Below are positions 8,494 through 15,118 of a DNA stretch of 15,477 nucleotides, one piece after another (the first letter of the stretch is position 1; each line of letters opens with the position of its first letter). Origin of the DNA: JBJXGC01 sp046154545. GTDB lineage: Bacteria; Chloroflexota; Dehalococcoidia; Tepidiformales; Tepidiformaceae. The notes beneath the pieces were generated by a model. It saw nothing but the letters and a program-made list of their open reading frames with translations, was not told the DNA's origin and did not search any database. The position numbers and the translations under genes were made by a program. Location: assembly GCA_046154545.1 (NCBI GenBank), contig JBJXGC010000203.1:1-15477 (forward strand), given 5' to 3'.

Positions 8494-9573
8494 TCAACGC
8501 TCCCCGAGCAACGACGAGACGAACTCGTGCGAGTCGAAAGGCGCGAGGTCCGTCATCTTTTCGCCCGTGCCGATGTAGCGGACCGGGATGCCAAGGTCGT
8601 GGGCGATAGCGAAGGCGATACCGCCCTTCGCGGTGCCGTCGAGCTTGGCGAGGACGATGCCGGTGACGCCGACGGCCTCGGTGAAGTTCTTCGCCTGGCT
8701 CATGCCGTTCTGGCCGGTGGTGGCGTCAAGGACGAGCAGGGTCTCATGGGGGCCATCGGGGTGGTTCCGCTTGATGATGCGGTCCATCTTCTTCAGCTCT
8801 TCCATGAGGTTGGTCTTCGTCTGAAGGCGGCCGGCGGTGTCGATGATGACGAAGTCGGCCTTCGCGCTTTCGCCGGCGGAGAGCGCATCGAAGACGACGG
8901 CGCCGGGGTCCGACCCGGGCTTGTTGGCCACGACACGGGCGCCGGCCCGTTCGCCCCAGATGCGGAGCTGTTCGACGGCGGCGGCGCGGAAGGTGTCGGC
9001 GGCGCCGAGGATGACGGTGGCGCCGTCACGTGTGAAGGCGTGGGCCAGCTTCGCGATGGAGGTCGTCTTGCCGGCGCCGTTCACGCCGACGACGAGGACG
9101 ATCAGCATGCGGGCGGGGCCGGGCACCTCCCAGGCGAGGGGGCGCTTGCGCGGCTCTTCGAGGACGCGGATGAGCTCCTCCCGGAGGAACTCGCGGACCT
9201 CGGCGGCCGCTTTGACGCCGCCGTCTTTCACCCGCTGGCGGACGTGGGCGAGGATTGCGCTGGTCGTCGCGAGGCCGGTATCGGAGGCGACGAGGATCTC
9301 CTCCAGCTCCTCCCAGAGGTCGTCATCGAAGTCTGCCCGCTGAAAGAGGCCGCCGAGGCGTCCAAAGAGACCCTTCTTGGAGCGCTGGAGGGCCTTCTCC
9401 GTCTGCTCGTGGACTTCGGCGTGCTCTTCGGGCGTGAGTTCGAAGTCGGAGGCATCGGGCTCCCAGTCGCTGGCGACCTCCGGCTCGGGTGGGGACGTGA
9501 CGTCGAGCAAGGCAACGCTGTCGGCGCCCACCGAAGCCTGGCCATCCTGCTTACTTTTCCGCCAAAACCGCAC
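8494..9573 (-). CDS. ftsY: Signal recognition particle receptor FtsY
   Basis: SRP-type GTPase that receives ribosome-nascent-chain-SRP complexes at the membrane and passes them to the Sec translocon. The protein has 359 residues. An acidic A region (about 20-60) is followed by the helical N domain (about 65-150) and the G domain. Motifs: G1 GVNGAGKTT (163-171), DTFRAAAVEQL (193-203), G3 DTAGR (245-249), the DATTGQN loop (283-289), G4 as AKLDGTAKGG (309-318, Ala where Thr is more usual) and GTGE (335-338). It ends in the usual amphipathic FVSSLLGER. The open frame extends upstream to 9795 into smc. GTG at 9573 is preferred because GAGGAG lies 6 nt before it and the resulting N-terminus (VRFWRKSK) is short, basic and aromatic, like other FtsY proteins. 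It follows smc by 79 nt, the rnc-smc-ftsY order known from Bacillus subtilis. Confidence 0.96.
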   Translation of the reverse strand: MRFWRKSKQDGQASVGADSVALLDVTSPPEPEVASDWEPDASDFELTPEEHAEVHEQTEKALQRSKKGLFGRLGGLFQRADFDDDLWEELEEILVASDTGLATTSAILAHVRQRVKDGGVKAAAEVREFLREELIRVLEEPRKRPLAWEVPGPARMLIVLVVGVNGAGKTTSIAKLAHAFTRDGATVILGAADTFRAAAVEQLRIWGERAGARVVANKPGSDPGAVVFDALSAGESAKADFVIIDTAGRLQTKTNLMEELKKMDRIIKRNHPDGPHETLLVLDATTGQNGMSQAKNFTEAVGVTGIVLAKLDGTAKGGIAFAIAHDLGIPVRYIGTGEKMTDLAPFDSHEFVSSLLGER

Positions 9574-9579
9574 GTGACA

Positions 9580-9585
9580 CTCCTC
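9580..9585 (-). promoter_or_regulatory. Ribosome binding site for ftsY, supports GTG start
   Basis: GAGGAG on the minus strand ends 6 nt before the GTG at 9573-9571. It decides the start against longer versions of the open frame that would run into smc. Confidence 0.65.
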
Positions 9586-9652
9586 GTGGCCGGGCCGCCG
9601 GGTATCTCTGCGATGGTAGGCCGTAGACCCAAACGGAAAAGCTCCGGGCCGT

Positions 9653-12600
9653 TCAATCCTCGTTGGGGATATCGGTGAGGCGCAGGCTGAGCACTTTGGA
9701 GACGCCATCGCGGCCCATCGAAACGCCGTAGATGGCGTCTGCGACCTCGACCGTGCGGCGGTTGTGGGTGATGACGATGAACTGGGTCTTCTCACTCAGC
9801 CTGGCGAGGGACTGGGTGAAGCGGCCGACGTTCGCTTCGTCGAGGGCGGCATCGACTTCGTCGAGGACGCAGAAGGGGGCCGGGTTCACGGCGAGGAGGG
9901 CGAAGAGGAGGGCGACGGCGGTCAGCGACCGCTCACCACCGGAGAGGAGGCTGAGGCTCTTGATCCGTTTCCCGGGCGGCTGGGCCTCGATCTCGATGCC
10001 GGATTCGCTCATGTCTTCCGGGTCGGTAAGGAGGAGCTGGCCGGTGCCACCGCCGAAGAAGGCGGAGAAGTACTCGCCGAAGGCCTTGTTAACGTTTTCG
10101 AAGGTGACGCCGAAGCGCTGTTTGATCTCGCCGCTGAGTTCCTGGATCGCCTCGCGGAGCTGGACTTCAGCATCGGCCAGGTCGCGCATCTGGGTGGTGA
10201 GGAACTCGTAACGCTCCTTGCTCTCGCGGTAGTCTTCGGGGGCCTCGGCGTTAATGGGGCCGAGGCGGCGGATCTGGCGGCGGATCTCCTCGATCCGCAG
10301 GCGCGTCTCCTCCGGGTCGAGGAGGGCGCCACCCTGGACCACGGCGACGGCCTCGGGGAGGGCGGGCACGTCCTCGAAGGAGACGACGTTGCCGGCCCGG
10401 TCGGGGGTGAGCCCTTCGCGGCCCATCTCTGACTCGAGGGATTCGATGAGGGAGGCGAGCCGGGCGACTTCACCCTCGAGGTCGAGGCGGCGGCGGTCGG
10501 TCCTGAGGAGCGCCTCCTGGGCCTCGGCCAACTCTTCCTGGACCTGGCGCTCGTGGTTTTCGAAGCGGACGAGTTCGTCGCGGTCGGGCGCGGCGTCATG
10601 GGTGGGGCTGCCCTGGAGGGTGCGGATGGTGGCCAGCTCGGCGGTGAGCTTGGCGATCCGTTCATCGATGACGTTCGCTTCGAGTTCGAGGTTGCGGGCC
10701 TGCATCTTGCGGGCGCCCACCTGGGCGGTGAGGCGCTCGATCGATTTCTCGTGCTGCTCCCGCATGGCCTGCAGGGAGCGGCGTTCGCCCTCAACCGTGG
10801 CGAGGCGGCCGCTGGCTTCGGAGACGGCGCGGATGGCGGCCTCGCGACGCTCCGTGGCGGCCTCGAGCCCGGCGGCGACGGCGGTCATGGCGGTGCGGCG
10901 CTCGGCCGCCCGGGCCTGCATCTCGGTGCGAGCCCGTTCGGACTGGCCGAGGTTCGCTTCCAGGCGCGTGCGTTCGCGGAGCTGGTCCTGGGAGCGGAGG
11001 CGGATCTGCTCGAGTTCGCGGCGGAGCCGATGGAGCTTTTCACGCTCCTGTTCGAGCTGGAGACGGCCGGTTTCGAGTTCGCGGCGGACCTGTTCGTAGC
11101 CGGTGTCGGCTTCCTTCGCCTGAATGGCGATCTGCTCAATCGCTTCGCGGCCCTGCTCCAGCTGGCCCCGGCTGACCGAGGTGAGCTCCTGCAGTTCGGC
11201 GATGCGGGGCGGCAGCTCTTCGAGTTCGCGCTGGCGGACGAAGGGGCCCTCGTCGGCGCCGGTAGCGCCGCCACTGACCACGCCGGTGGCCTCAATGTAG
11301 GTGCCATCGACCGTGACGACGGAGCCGAGTGAGCGGCGGATCATCTTCAGGCCGACCTGGACGTCGTCAACGACGATCACTCGCCCGAGGAGCGTGTCGG
11401 TGAGCTGTTGGAAACGCTTGTCGCACTTCACCAGTTTCGAGGCGACACCGAGGACGCCCTTCTCCTTCTGGAGATTGAGGGGGTAGCTGTTGCGGATGGT
11501 GTCGAGGGCGAGGAACTGGGCGCGGCCGCCACGGCGGCGGTAGAGCAGGTCGATGGCCTTGAGGGCGGCGTCTTCGGACTGGACGATGACGGCGTGGAGG
11601 CGCTGTTCGAGGGCGGCGTTTATCGCGACTTCGAGGCCGGCCGGGACGCGGAGCTGACGGGAGAGCAGCCCGAGGACACCGTGCACCTCGAGCGGTTCGC
11701 CGAGGGAACCGGCATCGACGCCTTCGACGAGGGCCTGGCCCATGATGAGGGCGTTGCGGGTGCCGGCGGCCACGCCATCGTGCTCAGCCTGGACGCGGCG
11801 GAGGGCGTCGAGGCGGCCCTCGAGGTGGTCGAGTTCGCGGAGGTCGCGGTGGGTGGAGGCCTCGTAGGCGCGGACCTCGTCCTGGACGCGGCGGAGGCGT
11901 TCGCGGGCCCCTTCGGCGGCGAGGCGAGCGTCGTCGAGACTGAACTCCGCCTCGGCCACCCGTTCGCGGACGGCGGCGAAGCGGCGGCCGTAGCTCTTCA
12001 GCTCGGCGAGGAGCTGGGCGCGGCGCGGCCCGACCTGGGTGAGGTCGCGTTCGAGGGCGGCGATGCGGGACTGGGCGCGCTGGGCCTCGGCCTCGAGGTC
12101 GGCGACGCGGCGGTCATCGGCCTGGGCGCCATCGCGGAGTTCCTGGGCCTCACTGCGGGCGGCGGCGTACTCGCGTTCGGCCAGCTCCAGGCCCTCACGG
12201 CACTGGGCGGCGAACTGCTTCGCCTGGTCGGCGGCGGCGGCGATCTCCAGGGAGCGGCGGGAGTCATCGACTTCGTTGTTGCCGAAGCTCGCCTTTTCGA
12301 GCTCGATGGCATCGATTTCGCGGCGCACTTCTTCGCTGCGGGTGACGAGCATACTGTGGCGCTCGCGGTCCAGGGCGATGTTCTGCTCGGCCACGGAGAT
12401 GCGCTGATCGACCTCGACCTGGGCGGACTCGCGGCGGCTAATGGCCTCGCGGCGGCGGCGAATCTCCTCGCCGAGGGCGCGGAGCTGTTCGCGGAGGGTG
12501 GTCACCCGTTCGGCGGCGGTGGCGTTCTCGGCGAGGCACTGGTCGAGGGTGGCGCGGGCGCGGACGAGCTGGTTCTGGGCGTCGCTATAGCGGTGGGTGT

Positions 12601-13288
12601 AGAAGGCCCGCAGGAGCTGAGTCAGTTCGGCGGAGAGCTCCCGGTGCTGGCCGGCCCGTTCGGCCTGGCGGCTGAGCTGGGCGAGGCGGGGCTCGATCTC
12701 GCTGACGATCAGGGTCACCTTGGCGATGTTTTCGCGGGTGGCGGCGAGGCGGTCCTGGGCTTCCTTAATCTTCATCCGGAAGCGTTTCACGTCGGCCGCT
12801 TCGTCGAGGAAGCCACGGCGTTCGTCCGGGGTCATGGTGAGGACTTCATCGACCAGGCCCTGGCCCATGATGGAGTAGCTGTTCTGGCCGACATCACCCT
12901 TCATGAGGAGGTCGATGATGTCGCGCAGGCGGACGCGGGAGCCGTTAAGGAGGTATTCGGAGTCGCCGTCGCGGTAGATGCGGCGGCCGACTTCGACCTC
13001 AGCGAACTCGACGGGGAGCCAGTGGTCGCTGTTGTCGAGGGTGAGGATGACCTCGGCCATGCCGACGGCTGGGCGGTCTTTGGTGCCGGCGAAGATGACA
13101 TCCTCGGCTTTGCGGGCGCGAAGGAGGCGGCTGCTCTGTTCGCCGAGGACCCAGCGGAGGGCGTCAGCGACGTTGCTCTTGCCGGAGCCGTTGGGGCCGA
13201 CGACGGACGTGACGCCGCTGTTGAATTCGAACGTCGTCCGGTTTGCGAAGCTCTTGAACCCCTGGGCCGACAGTTTTTTCAGATACAT
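9653..13288 (-). CDS. smc: Chromosome segregation/condensation ATPase SMC
   Basis: Structural maintenance of chromosomes protein. It dimerises, binds DNA and, with the ScpA/ScpB kleisin complex, condenses and segregates the chromosome. Length is 1211 residues, normal for bacterial SMC. Head motifs are complete: Walker A GPNGSGKS (31-38), Q-loop around YSIMGQG (138-144), ABC signature LSGGE (1115-1119), Walker B ending in VLDEVDAALDE (about 1141-1151) and a switch histidine in ITHNRR (about 1173). Two long charged coiled-coil arms (about 165-515 and 685-1050) flank a hinge at about 530-675 that contains GVLGLL, glycine-rich turns and VVSGGATGADEG. The ATG has GAGG 7 nt upstream (13296-13299) and overlaps the 3' end of rnc by 10 nt, so the two are probably translationally coupled. 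ScpA and ScpB genes are not in this window. The antisense strand carries long open frames that are only by-products of base composition. Confidence 0.98.
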   Translation of the reverse strand: MYLKKLSAQGFKSFANRTTFEFNSGVTSVVGPNGSGKSNVADALRWVLGEQSSRLLRARKAEDVIFAGTKDRPAVGMAEVILTLDNSDHWLPVEFAEVEVGRRIYRDGDSEYLLNGSRVRLRDIIDLLMKGDVGQNSYSIMGQGLVDEVLTMTPDERRGFLDEAADVKRFRMKIKEAQDRLAATRENIAKVTLIVSEIEPRLAQLSRQAERAGQHRELSAELTQLLRAFYTHRYSDAQNQLVRARATLDQCLAENATAAERVTTLREQLRALGEEIRRRREAISRRESAQVEVDQRISVAEQNIALDRERHSMLVTRSEEVRREIDAIELEKASFGNNEVDDSRRSLEIAAAADQAKQFAAQCREGLELAEREYAAARSEAQELRDGAQADDRRVADLEAEAQRAQSRIAALERDLTQVGPRRAQLLAELKSYGRRFAAVRERVAEAEFSLDDARLAAEGARERLRRVQDEVRAYEASTHRDLRELDHLEGRLDALRRVQAEHDGVAAGTRNALIMGQALVEGVDAGSLGEPLEVHGVLGLLSRQLRVPAGLEVAINAALEQRLHAVIVQSEDAALKAIDLLYRRRGGRAQFLALDTIRNSYPLNLQKEKGVLGVASKLVKCDKRFQQLTDTLLGRVIVVDDVQVGLKMIRRSLGSVVTVDGTYIEATGVVSGGATGADEGPFVRQRELEELPPRIAELQELTSVSRGQLEQGREAIEQIAIQAKEADTGYEQVRRELETGRLQLEQEREKLHRLRRELEQIRLRSQDQLRERTRLEANLGQSERARTEMQARAAERRTAMTAVAAGLEAATERREAAIRAVSEASGRLATVEGERRSLQAMREQHEKSIERLTAQVGARKMQARNLELEANVIDERIAKLTAELATIRTLQGSPTHDAAPDRDELVRFENHERQVQEELAEAQEALLRTDRRRLDLEGEVARLASLIESLESEMGREGLTPDRAGNVVSFEDVPALPEAVAVVQGGALLDPEETRLRIEEIRRQIRRLGPINAEAPEDYRESKERYEFLTTQMRDLADAEVQLREAIQELSGEIKQRFGVTFENVNKAFGEYFSAFFGGGTGQLLLTDPEDMSESGIEIEAQPPGKRIKSLSLLSGGERSLTAVALLFALLAVNPAPFCVLDEVDAALDEANVGRFTQSLARLSEKTQFIVITHNRRTVEVADAIYGVSMGRDGVSKVLSLRLTDIPNED

Positions 13289-14022
13289 GGGCGATCCTCG
13301 GCTTCAGCCAGGAGGCGTGCGATGGCCGCACGAGCGGCCTGTTGCTGCGCCTCGCGCTTGCTGCTGCCCTCGCCCCGCCCGAGGGAGGCCCCTGCCGCCC
13401 GGACTTCGACGGTGAACCGCCGTTCCGTGCCGCCAGGGCCTTCTTCCACCGTCACATAGTCAGGCGGTTCGTGCCAGCGGGCCTGGACGAGGTGTTGGAG
13501 GGATGATTTGGCGTCGATATGGGTGCCTTCGCGGGCGAGGTGGCGGATCTCCGGGGCGAGCAGGCGGAGGATGCAGGAGCGGGCCGTGCGGTACCCATGT
13601 GCGACGTAGACGGCGCCGATGAGCGACTCGAAGGCGCCCGCCAGGTTGCGTTCGCGCAGGCGGCCACCGGCGGCCTCTTCGCCTTTGCCGAGGACGATGA
13701 CGCTTCCGATCTCGAGCCGCCCGGCGACGCTCGCGAGGGTCCTGCCGCGGACGAGGTCAGCCCTCATGCGGGTGAGTTCGCCTTCGCCACTGGCCGGATA
13801 ACGGCGGAAGAGTTCGTGGGCGATAACCATGCCAAGCAAGGCGTCTCCGAGGAATTCAAGGCGTTCGTTTGATGAGGCCGAGGCGTCGGATTCGTTGAGG
13901 TAGGAGGCGTGGGTGAGTGACTGCACGAGCAGGTCAGAAGGAAGCGGCTTGACGCCGAGGCGCTGAATGAGTTCGTCCTGACCGGCAACGGCCGCCAGTG
14001 CCACAGACCCTCCTGCCTGCAC
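13279..14022 (-). CDS. rnc: Ribonuclease III
   Basis: Double-stranded-RNA endonuclease for rRNA processing and mRNA turnover. The protein has 247 residues from the GTG at 14022. The catalytic domain carries the signature NERLEFLGDALLG (52-64) with E53, E56 and D60. The second metal-binding segment reads NLAGAFESLIGAVY (126-139). Here the usual Asp (E. coli D114) is Gly129, while the essential Glu (E. coli E117) is kept as E132. A dsRNA-binding domain occupies about 170-240: LQHLVQARWHEPPDYV, FTVEV (203-207) and GEGSSKREAQQQAA (217-230). Two starts are possible: GTG 14022 with GGAAGG 8 nt upstream (14031-14036), or GTG 14004 with a perfect AGGAGG 4 nt upstream, which would drop six residues. 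The longer form is listed; conservation begins only after both. It is the first gene of the rnc-smc-ftsY group, directly behind a good promoter. Confidence 0.95.
   Translation of the reverse strand: MQAGGSVALAAVAGQDELIQRLGVKPLPSDLLVQSLTHASYLNESDASASSNERLEFLGDALLGMVIAHELFRRYPASGEGELTRMRADLVRGRTLASVAGRLEIGSVIVLGKGEEAAGGRLRERNLAGAFESLIGAVYVAHGYRTARSCILRLLAPEIRHLAREGTHIDAKSSLQHLVQARWHEPPDYVTVEEGPGGTERRFTVEVRAAGASLGRGEGSSKREAQQQAARAAIARLLAEAEDRPCI
14009..14014 (-). promoter_or_regulatory. Alternative ribosome binding site inside the 5' end of rnc
   Basis: Perfect AGGAGG on the minus strand, 4 nt before a second in-frame GTG (14004-14002). It competes with the first GTG at 14022, which has a less perfect GGAAGG at 14031-14036 with 8-nt spacing. 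The 4-nt spacing is short, so the true start remains open. Confidence 0.4.
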
Positions 14023-14066
14023 AGCTCTGCCCTTCCGGTCGGACAGGGAAATGCTAACTCATCATG

Positions 14067-14095
14067 ATCATATGGAAGTGGAGGGCGGGAGTCAA
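14067..14095 (-). promoter_or_regulatory. Sigma70-type promoter for the rnc-smc-ftsY gene group
   Basis: On the minus strand a -35 box TTGACT (14095-14090) is followed by a 17-bp spacer and a -10 box TATGAT (14072-14067). Both boxes match consensus at five of six positions with ideal spacing. Transcription should begin near 14060, giving a leader of about 38 nt before the first rnc GTG. The patch is locally A+T-rich against a very G+C-rich background. Two overlapping 8-bp palindromes, ATCATGAT (14061-14068) and ATGATCAT (14064-14071), cover the -10 and start region and could serve as an operator, though that is speculative. Confidence 0.75.
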
Positions 14096-14225
14096 AGGAT
14101 CTTCACGGTCGGCGGGAGTTATTGGTGGGTTCGGGCGCTATGTCGTGTTGTTATGGCGCGTGGCGGGTCCGAGTGCGGGACAGCGGCTGAAATCGGGAGG
14201 CTAAGGCAAGATCGCCCGGGCGGAC

Positions 14226-14238
14226 GGCGCGACGCGCC
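14226..14238 (-). terminator. Possible weak hairpin terminator after the SRPBCC gene
   Basis: Just downstream of the SRPBCC stop codon (14242) the transcript can form a G+C-only hairpin, GGCGC-GUC-GCGCC, followed by a second self-complementary GCCCGGGC. There is no U-tract, so this is not a classical intrinsic terminator. It could slow polymerase or mark the transcript end. The rest of the gap (14096-14225) shows nothing else recognisable. Confidence 0.25.
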
Positions 14239-14241
14239 CTG

Positions 14242-14931
14242 TCACCTGGCTCCGGTCAGGCCTGCGGTGGGCCCGGTGCCGGACGGACGTGCAGGAGCCG
14301 GCCCGCTGGGCGCAGCCAACGACTCGGCCCGGCGTTTGATCCCCAGAAGCATCTTCCGCTCCATCACCAACGACCCAGGCTCCATCGCGAAGACCGCGCC
14401 GAGCCAGAATCGCAGGCCGGAGCCGGGAATGCGGTTACGTGAGATGAGACGCGTTGTTCCGTCATCGCGCGGGATGAGGACGAACGCCCATGTGGACCGG
14501 GCGGGTTTCCACTGGAGGACGAGCGCATGCCGCTCTTCGACAACGCGGACGGTGAGGCCGTTTTCCGTGCCAGCGCTCAAGGGAAAGAACTCACCGGCGT
14601 CGAGGTGCTGGAATTCGGGCAGGATCCGGTCGCTGTTCTGGATGTCGATGCCAAGCATCCGCTCGACCCAGTCGTAGGTGTAGACACCGGCGCGCGGTTT
14701 CGGACCCATCTGCACGAGCCACGGCCAGATGGCCTCGGGCGGGACGTTCACGGTCACGGCCCGCGTCGTCTGGAGCGCGACATCATCCAGGAGGTCATCG
14801 CCCGGGAGGACAGCGCGGACCTCGTCTTCAGCCGCGCCCCAGTTCAGCACCCGGTGACGCTCGAACTTGACATACGCGATGACCGTCGCGGTCAGCGCAC
14901 CGACAGCCGCTACCATGCCAATGATCTTCAT
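14242..14931 (-). CDS. SRPBCC-superfamily protein with N-terminal membrane anchor
   Basis: 229-residue protein. Residues 3-21 form one hydrophobic segment (a membrane anchor or uncleaved signal), followed by basic residues. The body resembles the SRPBCC (START/Bet v1-like, polyketide-cyclase-type) fold seen in many small actinobacterial and Chloroflexota proteins. It includes WGAAEDEV (31-38), the LPGDDLL segment (42-48), TTRAVTVNVPPEAIWPWLVQMG (55-76), YTYDWVERMLGIDI (84-97), RILPEFQHLDAGE (102-114) and LVLQWKP (137-143). Such proteins form a hydrophobic ligand pocket; the ligand here is unknown. The C-terminus (206-229) is a Pro/Ala/Gly-rich tail, probably disordered. The frame is open to a GTG at 15000, but ATG 14931 is chosen because it begins right at the membrane segment and has a GGGGA-type site a few bases upstream. 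It is on the same strand as the rnc operon but upstream of that operon's own promoter, so it is likely a separate unit. Confidence 0.78.
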   Translation of the reverse strand: MKIIGMVAAVGALTATVIAYVKFERHRVLNWGAAEDEVRAVLPGDDLLDDVALQTTRAVTVNVPPEAIWPWLVQMGPKPRAGVYTYDWVERMLGIDIQNSDRILPEFQHLDAGEFFPLSAGTENGLTVRVVEERHALVLQWKPARSTWAFVLIPRDDGTTRLISRNRIPGSGLRFWLGAVFAMEPGSLVMERKMLLGIKRRAESLAAPSGPAPARPSGTGPTAGLTGAR

Positions 14932-15118
14932 CCGTTCCCCATTTGCTCGGGCCACCGGCGCAACGCCTGGCGAACAGTCACAACCCGGCCCGCAGTACAC
15001 AGCCTCGGGGGCCCCCTCCGGGCAGGCAAGGGCCGTTCAGGCCTGCGCGGCGGTCCGAACGTGCCCGTCTGCAGCGCGCACCTTGCCCCCATCGGCTGGC
15101 TCTGATTCCCTAGACGCG
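14932..15118. other. Intergenic region between divergent genes
   Basis: 187 bp separating the minus-strand SRPBCC gene from the plus-strand zinc-ribbon gene. It should hold promoters for both, but no convincing -35/-10 pair was found for either. A weak candidate for the plus strand is TTGCCC with TTCCCT 17 bp later, ending about 7 nt before the ATG. The region contains G/C-rich palindromes, described separately. Confidence 0.5.
15007..15046. repeat. G+C-rich inverted repeats in the divergent intergenic region
   Basis: A perfect 10-bp palindrome GGGGGCCCCC (15007-15016) is followed by an inverted repeat, GCAGGC (15022-15027) and GCCTGC (15041-15046), with 13 bases between the arms. The second arm overlaps an 8-bp palindrome CAGGCCTG (15038-15045). 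They could be a regulator site or an RNA hairpin in a leader, but short palindromes also arise by chance in such G+C-rich DNA. Confidence 0.35.

Noticed and set aside
9586..9652. Promoter or terminator between smc and ftsY
   Set aside because: No -35/-10 pair with acceptable spacing and no hairpin with a U-tract was found in this 79-nt gap, so readthrough is assumed.
9574..9795. N-terminal extension of FtsY into smc
   Set aside because: The Ser/Arg-rich extension overlaps the conserved SMC C-terminal head. GTG 9573 has a good ribosome binding site and a typical FtsY N-terminus.
13274..13279. Run of six A (minus strand) at the rnc-smc overlap as a programmed frameshift site
   Set aside because: The run lies at and after the rnc stop codon and encodes Lys-Lys in SMC. 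Both proteins are complete without a frameshift, so ordinary coupled re-initiation explains the overlap.
11408..13459. 683-codon open frame on the plus strand opposite smc and part of rnc
   Set aside because: It is the complement of SMC coiled-coil codons in very G+C-rich DNA. The product is low-complexity (Gly/Ala/Leu/Glu/Asp) with no recognisable domain, while the minus strand encodes a complete SMC.
14932..15000. Longer SRPBCC form starting at GTG 15000
   Set aside because: It would put 23 Cys/Gly/Pro-containing residues in front of the membrane segment and lacks a clear ribosome site. ATG 14931 is simpler.
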